From assembly GCA_958296225.1 (NCBI GenBank), contig OY282456.1, positions 620,001 to 684,000 on the forward strand: DNA of 64,000 nt. The letters run 5' to 3'. A program made the translations under genes and the position numbers. Below are positions 25,805 to 34,624 of this stretch, in pieces (the first letter of the stretch is position 1; the number at the start of each line of letters is the position of its first letter). The notes under the pieces are model-generated. The model did not search any database and was not told where the DNA came from. It worked only from the letters and a program-made list of their open reading frames with translations. This DNA comes from an uncultured Dehalococcoidia bacterium. GTDB taxonomy: Bacteria > Chloroflexota > Dehalococcoidia > Lucifugimonadales > UBA3495.

Positions 25805-26722
25805 TTAAGAGTACCGGATTCTGGGGTCGATGTATGCGTACATAATGTCCACCAGCAAGGCCGCCAACACGTACATTAGCGTGAACACAATCACCACGGC
25901 CTGCAACAGCGGATAGTCATTGCCGGCCAGCGCCTGAATCGCCAGCTGACCCAGCCCGGGCCAGGCGAATACGGTTTCCACCACCAGCGACCCGGTCACC
26001 AGGCTGCCCAGGGTGATTCCCGCGAAGGTCAGCACCGGTATCAGCGCGTTACGCAGTGAGTGTTTCCAGATTACGGCGTTATTGGATACGCCCTTGGCCC
26101 GCGCCAGTTTCACGTACTCGGAATCCAGCACGTTCAGCATGGCGGAGCGCAGCAGGCGCAGATTGGCCGCCGCGTAAAACCAGCCCAGCGCCACCGCGGG
26201 CAGGATGATGCTGGAAATCTCCTGCCGGCCGTAGGGCGGCAGCCAGTCCAGCCGCACCGCGAACAGGAACACCAGCATTAGGCCCAGCCAGAAAACCGGC
26301 GCGGACTGCCCGATCAGGGCAACCATCTTGCCGGCCATGTCCAGGAAACTGCCCCGTTTCACCGCCGAAAGTATCCCCAGGGGCACTCCCACGATCACGG
26401 AGAACGCGAAAGCGGCCAGGCCCAGCTGCATCGTCGCGGGAATCCGCTCGATGATTACTTCCATTGACGGGCGGCCTTCTTTAATGGATTCGCCAAAGTC
26501 GCCTTTCAGCGCGCTGCCCAGGAATATGCCGTACTGCTGATAATAGGGCTTGTCCAGCCCCAGGCTGGCCGTGAGCCGGTCCCAGTCCTCCTGGGTCGAA
26601 TAGTCGTCCAGGTAGATGTGCCTGGGGTCGCCCGCCGCCCGGCTCATCACGAAGATAATCAGGGACACGGCGAGCAAGGTCAGCAGCGCCAGCAGGATGC
26701 GCCGCAACAGATACCGCTGCAT
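25805..26722 (-). CDS. Peptide/nickel-type ABC transporter permease (DppB-like)
   Basis: A 305-residue permease beginning YLLRRILLALLTLLAVSLIIF, with six predicted helices, the EAA loop SNNAVIWKHSLRNALIPVLTF near residue 205 and the DPRIRYS C-terminus. It is homologous to 16159-17079 and forms the membrane channel with the DppC-like protein that follows. A GC hairpin sits about 40 bases upstream of its start. Confidence 0.92.
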   Translation of the reverse strand: MQRYLLRRILLALLTLLAVSLIIFVMSRAAGDPRHIYLDDYSTQEDWDRLTASLGLDKPYYQQYGIFLGSALKGDFGESIKEGRPSMEVIIERIPATMQLGLAAFAFSVIVGVPLGILSAVKRGSFLDMAGKMVALIGQSAPVFWLGLMLVFLFAVRLDWLPPYGRQEISSIILPAVALGWFYAAANLRLLRSAMLNVLDSEYVKLARAKGVSNNAVIWKHSLRNALIPVLTFAGITLGSLVTGSLVVETVFAWPGLGQLAIQALAGNDYPLLQAVVIVFTLMYVLAALLVDIMYAYIDPRIRYS

Positions 26723-26760
26723 ATTTTACTCCCTCACGACCGGTTCGGCCGGCGATGCAC

Positions 26761-26790
26761 GGCCCCGCGTTGTTTCAGGGCTGCGGGGCC
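26761..26790 (-). terminator. Hairpin inside the ABC operon
   Basis: GGCCCCGC and GCGGGGCC form a perfect 8-bp stem with a 14-base loop between the membrane gene (26865-27419) and the DppB-like gene. It could attenuate transcription between binding-protein and permease genes, as stem-loops do in many import operons. Confidence 0.45.
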
Positions 26791-26864
26791 AACTGTGGCC
26801 GTCAGCCGGATTGACCCCGCGCGGCCTGAATGATGCCGATTGCTCCGGCGCCTGACCACCATGG

Positions 26865-27419
26865 TCACCGGCGCTCGGCTTCGCCGGCGCTGCCGGACGT
26901 GCCGGCGACGCGCAGACGGGGCCAGGCCCAGCGCCCGAATCCTCCCGCATAACCGACGTTGAACACCAACGCGATGCAGTTGGAGGCCACCATAGCGCCC
27001 AGGGCAATGTAGGTTCGGGGTTTGAACAGATACCCGCAGACGCCGACGCAGTTCATATCCTCAATGGCGGTTATCCGGTCTCCAATCTGGAAACCGGCCC
27101 AGCCCCCGCCGACGCCTACCGTGGCCAGTATCAAACCGGCCGCCAGCAATACCGGCCAGGATGGAACCGCGTCAATCCTGAGCATGGTCACTCCCGCTCC
27201 AATCCCGGCGCCGACGCCGGCGCCGACCATGAGCAGGGCCAGCAGAGTGGGCAGCGCCGCCACGCCGAAGAAGACCGCCATCGCCGATGCTATCGCCATT
27301 CCGATAACTCCCAGCACCGCCGACAGCGGCAGGCCGACTATGGTTCGCACCACGACCGTTATTCCAGACTTGTGCCAACCCATGACGGCGTCACCTGCCC
27401 AACTGGCTCCGCGTGGCAT
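26865..27419 (-). CDS. Four-helix membrane protein of unknown function
   Basis: A 184-residue protein with hydrophobic segments at about residues 18-38, 42-70, 88-108 and 133-155; the second is extremely Gly/Ala/Val-rich. A VGVCGY pair of cysteines lies in a loop near residue 125. I recognise no family. ATG 27419 overlaps the stop of the upstream binding protein (TAATG), so coupling is likely; a later ATG at 27383 is an alternative. Its place between binding-protein and permease genes is unusual and may mean it assists the importer or was inserted. Confidence 0.6.
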   Translation of the reverse strand: MPRGASWAGDAVMGWHKSGITVVVRTIVGLPLSAVLGVIGMAIASAMAVFFGVAALPTLLALLMVGAGVGAGIGAGVTMLRIDAVPSWPVLLAAGLILATVGVGGGWAGFQIGDRITAIEDMNCVGVCGYLFKPRTYIALGAMVASNCIALVFNVGYAGGFGRWAWPRLRVAGTSGSAGEAERR

Positions 27420-29266
27420 TAGCCCCGCGGCCGGATGTATTCGTAACCATTGATGTTCCGCAGGTCACGGTAGCGCACCCCTTCAGCCCAGGGCTGGATG
27501 CGGGGGCCGACCGGCCACAGAGAATCAAAATTGTAGAGGCCGACCCCGGTGAGGGCGTTCTCAAACATGAACGTGGCGATTTCGATGGCCAGCGTGCGGC
27601 GCGCCTCCGTGTCCACCTCGGCCATGTGCTCGGCCACCTTTTCGTCCAGCCAGGGATGCTCAACGCCCCGGTTCCAAACGGCCTGGTGGTGCAACTGGGA
27701 CAGCATACCGGAGAAGCCTTGTCCCGGCTCCAGCCGGATGCCGCCGGCGTGGCAGGTGGAACCCTGGTAGTTGCGCGCAATCAGGCTGGGGCGCAGCGTG
27801 GTGTAAGGCAGAGTCTGGAACTTCACGTCCACGCCGATCTCGCCCCACATGGTGGCGATGGCCTCGCAGGCTTCCACTTCCACGGGCGCGCCCCGCAGGG
27901 CCGGCGTGAGGGTAATGTTGAATCCGTCGGGGTAACCGGCTTCCGCCAGCAGCTGTTTGGCCTGCTCCGGGTTGAACTCCCAGCGCAGTTCCGGCGGCAG
28001 CCAGTCGTCTTCATACTGGCCGAAGTCCCAGAGCACCGCCGGAGAGCCGTAGCCTTGCAGCAGCGTATCCACAATGCCCTGCCGGTCAATGGCCAGCGAC
28101 AGCGCGTTGCGCACTTTGGCCGCGTTCTTCCATTCTTCCGAATTGAGGTCCGGGTTGGAGGATACCCAGGGCAGGTCCGGGTCGTAGCCGGGCTGCTGGT
28201 CTTCGGTGCCGATGCCCACGTAATATTGCCCGTAGAAGGTCAGGGCCGCCTCGCCACCACCGTTGATGCGCATGATTTCCGCGCCTTCCACTTCTTCGAC
28301 CAGGGGCAGGGAGTCAAAGGCGATGAGGGTGGTATCCAGGTTCCCCGTCTGGAATCCCGCCACCCGGGACGACTCCTCCGGGATTTCACGGAATATCAGC
28401 TCGGCGAAGTGCGGGGTCTTGCGCCAGTGGTCTTCAACCGCTTCCATCCGCCAGAACTCGCCGGTGCGAAACTCCACCAGATTCCACGAGCCGGTGCCGG
28501 CAATCTGGCCGTTGGCTTCTTCCGCGCCCAGCTCTTCGGTCTGCTTCTTGCTGACAATCCAGGTTCCGCCGCCGCCTGCGCTGGTCAGAATCTCGTTGAC
28601 GGGAACCTCCGACCAGGGTTCGCCGGTGTTGACCTCAACGGTGTAGTCATCAATGGCTTTGGCGTGTCCGTCCGGGTTTTCCCAGATGCCCCGCATATTA
28701 GAAGCCCGGGGGTGCTTGGAGCCGTCCGCTCCGAACTGCCGCATACCCCAGATGACGTCCTCGGCGGTCATCTCGCCGTAGCCCTTATGGAACTGGACGC
28801 CCTCGTTCAAACGGAAAGTCCAGGTGGTGCCGTCTTCGGAAACTCCCCAACTGTGGGCCAGCATACCGATTGGCTTCAGGTCGCTGGATACGGTCAACAG
28901 CGATTCGCCAATGGGAGCGGTTTGCAGCAGGAAAATTTGCGGGTTGCCCGTCAGGGACGGATGGCCCATAAAGGGGCCGAGTTCCTTTTGTCCGACCGTG
29001 AGGGTTCCCTGAGGCTTTTCCTCGGCCATGGCGGCCGCCGGCGGCGCGGCGGTGGCGACGGCCGCCGCCACCGGAGTAGCGGCCGGCGGGGCCGTGGGGA
29101 TGGCGGTGGCGGCCGATTGCTGCCCCGCAGCCGGCTGACCCGCCGCCGGGGCGGCAGCCGGAGCTTCCGTCTGCGACGTGCCCCCGCAAGCTGCCAGCAG
29201 CCCCAGCAGCAAAGACATCGTGAAAAGAGTTACGATAATGGTTGTGGGCTTGCCTCGAAAACGCAT
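27419..29266 (-). CDS. ABC transporter substrate-binding lipoprotein (SBP family 5)
   Basis: A 615-residue protein with a lipoprotein signal (hydrophobic core, LLAAC near residue 27) and a 60-residue Ala/Pro/Gln-rich linker. The binding fold carries FRLNEGVQFHKGYGEMTAEDV near residue 140 and NALSLAIDRQGIVDTLLQGYG near residue 400, typical of peptide/nickel binding proteins. It is closely similar to the next protein upstream (29312-31144), sharing GPF...HPS...GNPQIF and the C-terminal NGYEYIR motif, so the pair arose by tandem duplication and may give the importer two specificities. Confidence 0.92.
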   Translation of the reverse strand: MRFRGKPTTIIVTLFTMSLLLGLLAACGGTSQTEAPAAAPAAGQPAAGQQSAATAIPTAPPAATPVAAAVATAAPPAAAMAEEKPQGTLTVGQKELGPFMGHPSLTGNPQIFLLQTAPIGESLLTVSSDLKPIGMLAHSWGVSEDGTTWTFRLNEGVQFHKGYGEMTAEDVIWGMRQFGADGSKHPRASNMRGIWENPDGHAKAIDDYTVEVNTGEPWSEVPVNEILTSAGGGGTWIVSKKQTEELGAEEANGQIAGTGSWNLVEFRTGEFWRMEAVEDHWRKTPHFAELIFREIPEESSRVAGFQTGNLDTTLIAFDSLPLVEEVEGAEIMRINGGGEAALTFYGQYYVGIGTEDQQPGYDPDLPWVSSNPDLNSEEWKNAAKVRNALSLAIDRQGIVDTLLQGYGSPAVLWDFGQYEDDWLPPELRWEFNPEQAKQLLAEAGYPDGFNITLTPALRGAPVEVEACEAIATMWGEIGVDVKFQTLPYTTLRPSLIARNYQGSTCHAGGIRLEPGQGFSGMLSQLHHQAVWNRGVEHPWLDEKVAEHMAEVDTEARRTLAIEIATFMFENALTGVGLYNFDSLWPVGPRIQPWAEGVRYRDLRNINGYEYIRPRG

Positions 29267-29311
29267 TGGTGTATGGTACTCCTCTGAGAGATTTTGAATC
29301 CCAAGCGTGGG

Positions 29312-31144
29312 TTAACGCCGGTGCCGGATGTACTCGTAACCGTTCATTTGCCGGACGTCAGTAGTCCTGACGTACTCGAGCCAGGGTTCGATACGCGGCC
29401 CTACCGGCCACACGGCGTCAATGGTGTAGTAGTTGATGTCGGTAAGCACGTGGTCGAACAGGAACTGTCCGATTTCGCGCTCCAGGCTTTCGCGCTCGGC
29501 CGGGTCAACGGCGGCTTGAGCTTCCAGCATTTTCGCTTCCGACCAGGCGTGTTCCAGGCCCCGGTTAAAGGGGTTGGCGCTCAGGTAGCTGCCGTAGGCG
29601 GTGGCCGGGGTGGGCAGCGGTGAACCGGCGTGGCAGGTGGCGCCCTGGTAGGTGCGCGCTACCAGCTGGGGCCGCAGCGTACCGTAAGGCACGCGCTGGA
29701 ATTCCACGTCCAGGCCGATGTTGCCCCACATTTGCGCGATGGCCTCGCATCCTTCCACCTCGGCAGGCGCGCCGCGTATGGAGGGCGTCAGCGTGATGCT
29801 GAATCCGTCGGGGTAGCCGGCCTCGGCGAGCAGCTCGCGGGCGCGGTCGGGGTTGAACTCCCAATCCCGGCCGTCCAGGTAATGCTCAAATCCGGTGTAG
29901 TTCCGCATTGAGGTGCGGATGTGGCCGTTGCCCGACAGAATGGTGTCCACCAGAGCCTGGCGGTCAATGGCGGTAACCAGAGCCAGCCGGGCTTTACGGG
30001 CCCGGTCCCACTCCGGGGAAGTTATGTCGTCGGTGGGAGAAACCCAGGGCAGCTCGGGGTCGTAACCGGGGCGGGTTTCCACTCCCTCAATGGGATACCA
30101 GTTGCCGTAGATGCGCAGGCCCATCTCCACGGCGTTGGGTACCGTCATCAACTGCGCGCCCTCCACTTCCAGGACGCTGGGAATGGAGTCAAAGGACATC
30201 AGGAACGTATCCAGGTTCCCGGTCTGGAAGCCGGCCACGCGGGAGGACTCTTCGGGAATTTCCCACATAATTAGCTCGGCAAATTCCGGGGTGTGGCGCC
30301 AGTGGCCCCGCACCGCCGCCATCTGCCAGAACTCCCCGGTGCGGTGGTCCATGATTTCCCACGGCCCGGTGGCCGCCATTTCACCGCTGGCGTCATCGAC
30401 GCCTAATTCCTCGGTCTGGCGCTTGCTGGCAATGAAAGTTGAACCGCCGCCCGGAATCGTAAACCATTGTTCCGCGATTATGCTCACCACCGGGTCGCCG
30501 GTATGGACTTTAAGGGTGTACCGGTCAACGATTTCAGACCCGGGCCGTTCTTCCCAAAAGTTGGCCAGCTGGCCGGCCCGGGGATGCTTGCTAAACCCCC
30601 ACTGGCGCATTGACCAGACCACGTCCTCCGCCGTCATCTCGCCGTAGCCTTTGTGAAACGGAACGCCCTGGTTCAGCTTGAAGGTCCAAGTCAGGAAATC
30701 CTCGGAGATTTCCCAGGACTCGGCCAGCAGGCCGCTGACTTCGCGGTTGATGTCCTGCTGCAACAACCCCTCGCCGATGGGGGCGGTGCCGTGGACGAAA
30801 ATCTGCGGGTTGCCCAGCGTGCTGGGATGCAGGAAGAACGGCCCCATTTCCTTGAGGCCGGTGTTCAGAGTCCCCACGGGTTCGGCGGCCGCGGCGGCGT
30901 CGCCGGCGGGGGTAGGCTGAGGGGCGGCCGTGGGCGCGGATTGGGCCGGGCTTGCCGGCGTCATCGCCGCGGCCGGCGGCTGGGTTGCGGCGGGTTGGGC
31001 AACCGCCGGCTGGGTTGCGGCGGCCGCCGGCTGAGCCGGCGTTTCCGTCTCGCCGGCAGTGCCGCACGCCACTAACGTAGCCAGGGACAGCGACACAATC
31101 CCAAGGATGGCGGCGCTGCTGCGTCTAATCTTGGACCATTTCAT
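29312..31144 (-). CDS. ABC transporter substrate-binding lipoprotein (SBP family 5)
   Basis: About 610 residues; first gene of the import operon. ATG 31144 is preceded by GAGGTGG; a TTG one codon earlier is an alternative. Lipobox ATLVAC near residue 27 is followed by a long Ala/Pro/Gln/Thr linker. The periplasmic fold has FKLNQGVPFHKGYGEMTAEDV near residue 145 and LALVTAIDRQALVDTILSGNG near residue 395. A consensus-like promoter at 31271-31299 drives it. Ligand unknown. Confidence 0.92.
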   Translation of the reverse strand: MKWSKIRRSSAAILGIVSLSLATLVACGTAGETETPAQPAAAATQPAVAQPAATQPPAAAMTPASPAQSAPTAAPQPTPAGDAAAAAEPVGTLNTGLKEMGPFFLHPSTLGNPQIFVHGTAPIGEGLLQQDINREVSGLLAESWEISEDFLTWTFKLNQGVPFHKGYGEMTAEDVVWSMRQWGFSKHPRAGQLANFWEERPGSEIVDRYTLKVHTGDPVVSIIAEQWFTIPGGGSTFIASKRQTEELGVDDASGEMAATGPWEIMDHRTGEFWQMAAVRGHWRHTPEFAELIMWEIPEESSRVAGFQTGNLDTFLMSFDSIPSVLEVEGAQLMTVPNAVEMGLRIYGNWYPIEGVETRPGYDPELPWVSPTDDITSPEWDRARKARLALVTAIDRQALVDTILSGNGHIRTSMRNYTGFEHYLDGRDWEFNPDRARELLAEAGYPDGFSITLTPSIRGAPAEVEGCEAIAQMWGNIGLDVEFQRVPYGTLRPQLVARTYQGATCHAGSPLPTPATAYGSYLSANPFNRGLEHAWSEAKMLEAQAAVDPAERESLEREIGQFLFDHVLTDINYYTIDAVWPVGPRIEPWLEYVRTTDVRQMNGYEYIRHRR

Positions 31145-31270
31145 CAAACCACCTCAGGGCAGTGTTGTCGTTGCGAAGGAAGCGCAGAACACGCTACTAT
31201 GAACCTGTCCCGGCGAGGATGCTATGTTGTCACAATCCGCCGGCTATCCGTCTTGACAAATTGCCAGCGC

Positions 31271-31299
31271 AGTTTATCGGAAGAATTTTTTGCTGTCAA
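31271..31299 (-). promoter_or_regulatory. Sigma-70-type promoter of the ABC import operon
   Basis: On the minus strand TTGACA, a 17-base AT-rich spacer and TAAACT. Transcription would begin near 31264, leaving a leader of about 120 bases. The same two hexamers with the same spacing occur at 47896-47924. Confidence 0.7.
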
Positions 31300-31489
31300 T
31301 GTTGGAAATAGCGATTACCATAATATGATATTATCAACCTGCGCTATAAACCCAGGCCGGAAGATTATCAACCGCACGGTGAGGTTAATCCGCAATAACT
31401 GGTATCAGGATTGGCGCGCGGACTAACGTCATAACCGGGCCAAGCCAAGCCGCAAGCGCCGAAACCGCGCTAATAAGGAGCTGCCAGCA

Positions 31490-32095
31490 ATGACCACCCG
31501 AGGATTTTTCGGGCGGCGCCGTGAAACGCCGCCCCGTCCCATCCCGCCCGGCCAGTATCTGGAGCGGGGTTTTCCGGTGCTGACCGCCGGCCCGACCCAG
31601 CGCGTTCCCCTGGATAAATGGAACTTCACGCTGGCCGGCGGGGACGGCGAACCCGTGGCCCAATGGGACTGGCCGGGCTTTCGCGCGCTCCCCACAACCG
31701 AAATCCGCACCGACATCCACTGCGTAACCAAGTGGAGCAAACTGGACACCACCTGGAAAGGCGTAACCATCGACGACCTGCTGGCCGCCGCCGGCATCGC
31801 CGACCCGCTGCCCTACCTCATGGCCTTCTCCTACGGCGGCTACACTACCAACCTGCCCACCTGGGACGTGCTGGAAGGGCGCGGCATGGTCGCCTTTGAG
31901 TTCGACGGCCAGCCCATCGTCCCGGAGCACGGCGGCCCGGCCCGCCTGGTAGTGCCGCATCTGTACTTCTGGAAGTCGGCCAAGTGGCTGCGGGGCCTCC
32001 GCTTTATGCCCCAGGACCAGCCCGGCTTCTGGGAACAGTACGGCTATCATATGTACGGCGATCCCTGGAAAGAGCAGCGCTATTGGGGCGACTAG
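31490..32095 (+). CDS. Molybdopterin-dependent oxidoreductase (sulfite oxidase fold)
   Basis: A 201-residue protein with only the Mo-cofactor domain of the sulfite oxidase/MsrP family. HCVTKWSK near residue 79 holds the cysteine that ligates molybdenum, followed by WKGVTIDDLL, YGGYTTNLP and GGPARLVVP. It has neither a Tat signal nor a dimerisation domain, so it is probably cytoplasmic. AAGGAG precedes ATG 31490. The flavin reductase encoded at 33267 is a plausible electron partner, an arrangement seen for short YedY-like proteins. The substrate is unknown. Confidence 0.9.
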   Translation: MTTRGFFGRRRETPPRPIPPGQYLERGFPVLTAGPTQRVPLDKWNFTLAGGDGEPVAQWDWPGFRALPTTEIRTDIHCVTKWSKLDTTWKGVTIDDLLAAAGIADPLPYLMAFSYGGYTTNLPTWDVLEGRGMVAFEFDGQPIVPEHGGPARLVVPHLYFWKSAKWLRGLRFMPQDQPGFWEQYGYHMYGDPWKEQRYWGD

Positions 32096-32119
32096 CAGGA
32101 CTGCAAAAGTGAGGACATT

Positions 32120-33249
32120 ATGCTGAACCTGGAGAGGGTGCAGCGCGCCCAGGAGCGGATGCGCGAGCTGGGCATCGACGCTTGCCTGATTCTCACTCAC
32201 GACGACTATATCTATTTCTTTGGCGAGGCCCGCTTTCAGCCCCGGGCCGTCATCCCGGCAGCGGGCCCGCACATCATCGTCACCTTTGTCGGCGAGGAAG
32301 CCGAAGTCAAAGCGTCCCTCGGCGGCGCCGACGTGCGCCTTTTTGGCACGGTGGGGCAGCAGATTAAGGATGTCGTCGGCGCAATGCGCGAGCTGGCCGG
32401 CAGCCGGGGTGAGATGATCGTAGGCGTCCAAATGTGGTTCTCCACCCCCGCTTTTCTGCTCAACCTCTTTCAGCGGGCCAACCCCATGGTCAAGCTCGTC
32501 GCTATCGCTCCGGTGATGGATGAACTGCCTCTGATTAAGGACGATTCCGAAATTGCCTTGATGCGCCAGGCCGCCGAAGTCGCCGCCGTTGGCATGGCAG
32601 CGCCGATTCGCTGGCTGAAGCCCGGCGCCAGCGAGAACACAGTAGGCGCGGAGATTGAATATGCCATGCGCCAGGCCGGCGGCGAGGGCGTGGCGACTCC
32701 CGTTTTCGTCAATTCCGGCATCCGTTCCGGCTGGCTCCACGGCTCCGCAACACACCAGGAGATTGCCGCCGGCGACCTGGTGGTAGTGGACTTGGCGCCC
32801 CGCTACCGGGGCTATTGCGCCAACCTCTGCCGCACTTTCGTCATCGGCGCGCCCACTGCGCGGCAGCGGGAACTGTTTGACACCTACCGGCGCGCCCCGG
32901 CGGCCGGCGTCGCGGCAATCAGGCCCGGCATCCGCAACCGCGACATTGACGCCGCCGCCCGGCAGGTTTTCGCCGCCGCCGGCTATGGCGATTACTACAT
33001 CCCTGGAATCAGCCACCGCATCGGCCTTGACTTTGAGGAAATGCCCCGCCCGCCCATCCATACCGCAGACTCGGCCTTTATTCGGCGCGAAGGGCGGGAT
33101 TCCAGACAATGACGCTGACGGTCGGGCACTCAGTGCTGTCGGCGCCGCGCGCCGGAGGAGTGCGCCTTGAGGACACTTTTCACCTGCGGGACGGCGCCGC
33201 CCAACCGCTGACCGATTTCCCGGCACAGTTTGAACTGCCCGCAGCCTGA
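32120..33249 (+). pseudogene. M24-family (Xaa-Pro peptidase-like) protein, frameshifted near C-terminus
   Basis: The frame from ATG 32120 gives 330 residues of an aminopeptidase-P-like protein: creatinase N-domain, then VVVDLAPRYRGYCANLCRTF and ISHRIGLDFEEMP of the pita-bread fold. It ends abruptly after AFIRREG. The missing C-terminus (TLTVGHSVL...GGVRLEDTFHL) lies in the next frame from about 33094 to 33249. The shift is in the G-rich stretch 33090-33100, so one lost or gained base is enough. The second metal aspartate of M24 enzymes appears as Asn in YCANLCR. If the shift is real the last metal-binding glutamate is lost. Confidence 0.8.
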
Positions 33250-33266
33250 CCCTTCCCACGCCGGCC

Positions 33267-34040
33267 TTGTTGACACCACCAACACCCCCGCGCCTCCGCT
33301 GGCAGACCGCCACCGTAGCACGGATTGCCATTGAAACCTACCGCGCCAAGACCTTCACCTTGCGCCTGTCCCGGCCGGCCCCGTTCCGCGCCGGCCAGCA
33401 TTACGATGTCCGGCTCACCGCCCCCGACGGCTATCAAGCCCAGCGTTCCTACTCCATAGCGTCGCCCCCGCCGGCCAGCCGGTCGGACGCAGCGGATACC
33501 ATCGACCTGACGGTAGAGCTGATTCCCGACGGCGAGGTATCCCCCTACTTCCACGAAGTAGTGCAGGCCGGCGACGTGCTGGAAGTGCGCGGCCCCATCG
33601 GCGGCCCTTTTACCTGGACGCCGGAAATGGGCGGCCCGCTGCTCCTGCTCGCCGGTGGCTCGGGCATCGTCCCGGTGCGATCCATTCTGGCGCACCGGGA
33701 ACAAGTCGCGCCGGGGCTGCCGGCGTTGCTGCTCTATTCCGCTCGCACGGCGTCGGACATCATCTATCGCGATTGGCTGGACAACCGCTGCGGCGCGGCC
33801 ATTCGCTACTCGCTAACCCGGCAGCAGCCCCCCGGCTGGACGGGTTACGCCCGCCGGATCGACCCGGCCATGCTGCAGGATTGTATCCGCGAATTGGCGA
33901 CGCGCATCGGCAAAGTCGCCGCCCCGCGGTGTTATGCCTGCGGCCCCACCGGATTCGTCGAAACCGCCGCCGACGCCCTGCTGGCGGTGGGTGTACCCGA
34001 ATCCGCCATACGAACCGAGCGATTTGGGCCGACGACGTAG
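33267..34040 (+). CDS. FAD/NAD(P)-binding oxidoreductase (ferredoxin reductase type)
   Basis: About 257 residues, TTG start. Residues 15-115 form the FAD-binding barrel, with QRSYSIASPP binding flavin. Residues 125-257 form the NAD(P) domain, with LLLLAGGSGIVPVRSIL near residue 130 and CGPTGFVETAADALLAVGV near the C-terminus. There is no 2Fe-2S domain, so it resembles the reductase module that donates electrons to a partner. The nearby molybdopterin protein at 31490 is the obvious candidate acceptor. It lies 17 bases after the end of the M24 reading frame. Confidence 0.9.
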   Translation: MLTPPTPPRLRWQTATVARIAIETYRAKTFTLRLSRPAPFRAGQHYDVRLTAPDGYQAQRSYSIASPPPASRSDAADTIDLTVELIPDGEVSPYFHEVVQAGDVLEVRGPIGGPFTWTPEMGGPLLLLAGGSGIVPVRSILAHREQVAPGLPALLLYSARTASDIIYRDWLDNRCGAAIRYSLTRQQPPGWTGYARRIDPAMLQDCIRELATRIGKVAAPRCYACGPTGFVETAADALLAVGVPESAIRTERFGPTT

Positions 34041-34050
34041 GAGGGATGTG

Positions 34051-34623
34051 ATGCCCCTTTTCTCCTCCCGTCGGGAGCGGCGACTCTGGGCCGGGACGCT
34101 GGCCGTCGTGGTGGCAATCTACGCGACCCTGGGCCTGGCGGGGACGCTGGCCCAGACCTGGCGCGCCCTCAACCTGGACTTATACGGCTTCCTGCTGGGA
34201 ATGTTCCTGGTCGGGGCAACCGTCCTGACGCAAGGACTGAAACGGCGGCCGGGCGGCGCTGAAATCGGCGTCGCGCTGGGTATCGCCGCCGCCTACTTTA
34301 TGGCGCTGGCCCGGATGTCGTTCCCGGAGCGCTCTCACCTCATCGAATACAGCGTGGCAGCCGTCTTAATCTATGAGGCGCTTACGGAGCGCGCCGGCCA
34401 GGGCCGCCGCGTTCCGGCGCCCGCCTTGCTCGCCGTCCTGGCGACGGCGCTGGTCGGAGCGCTCGACGAGTGTATCCAGGTGTTTTTGCCCAGTCGCGTG
34501 TTTGACCCGGTTGACATTCTGTTCAACGCCCTGGCCGCGTTGCTGGCGGTGGCGGCGAGCGTGGCGCTGGGTTGGGCGCGGCGGCGGGCCGACCGGTTCC
34601 GCTCCGGCAATGAACGGGATTGA
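34051..34623 (+). CDS. VanZ-like family membrane protein
   Basis: A 190-residue protein starting at ATG 34051, with AGGAGGG 5 bases upstream that overlaps the previous stop codon. Four or five hydrophobic helices are seen (about residues 12-32, 45-65, 72-92, 105-122, 130-175). The VanZ signature is present: SHLIEYSVAAVLIY near residue 95 and GALDECIQVFLPSRVFDPVDILFN near residue 140. VanZ homologues raise tolerance to glycopeptides such as teicoplanin, but most environmental members have no known role. It ends 1 base before a convergent gene. Confidence 0.85.
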   Translation: MPLFSSRRERRLWAGTLAVVVAIYATLGLAGTLAQTWRALNLDLYGFLLGMFLVGATVLTQGLKRRPGGAEIGVALGIAAAYFMALARMSFPERSHLIEYSVAAVLIYEALTERAGQGRRVPAPALLAVLATALVGALDECIQVFLPSRVFDPVDILFNALAALLAVAASVALGWARRRADRFRSGNERD

Positions 34624-34624
34624 T

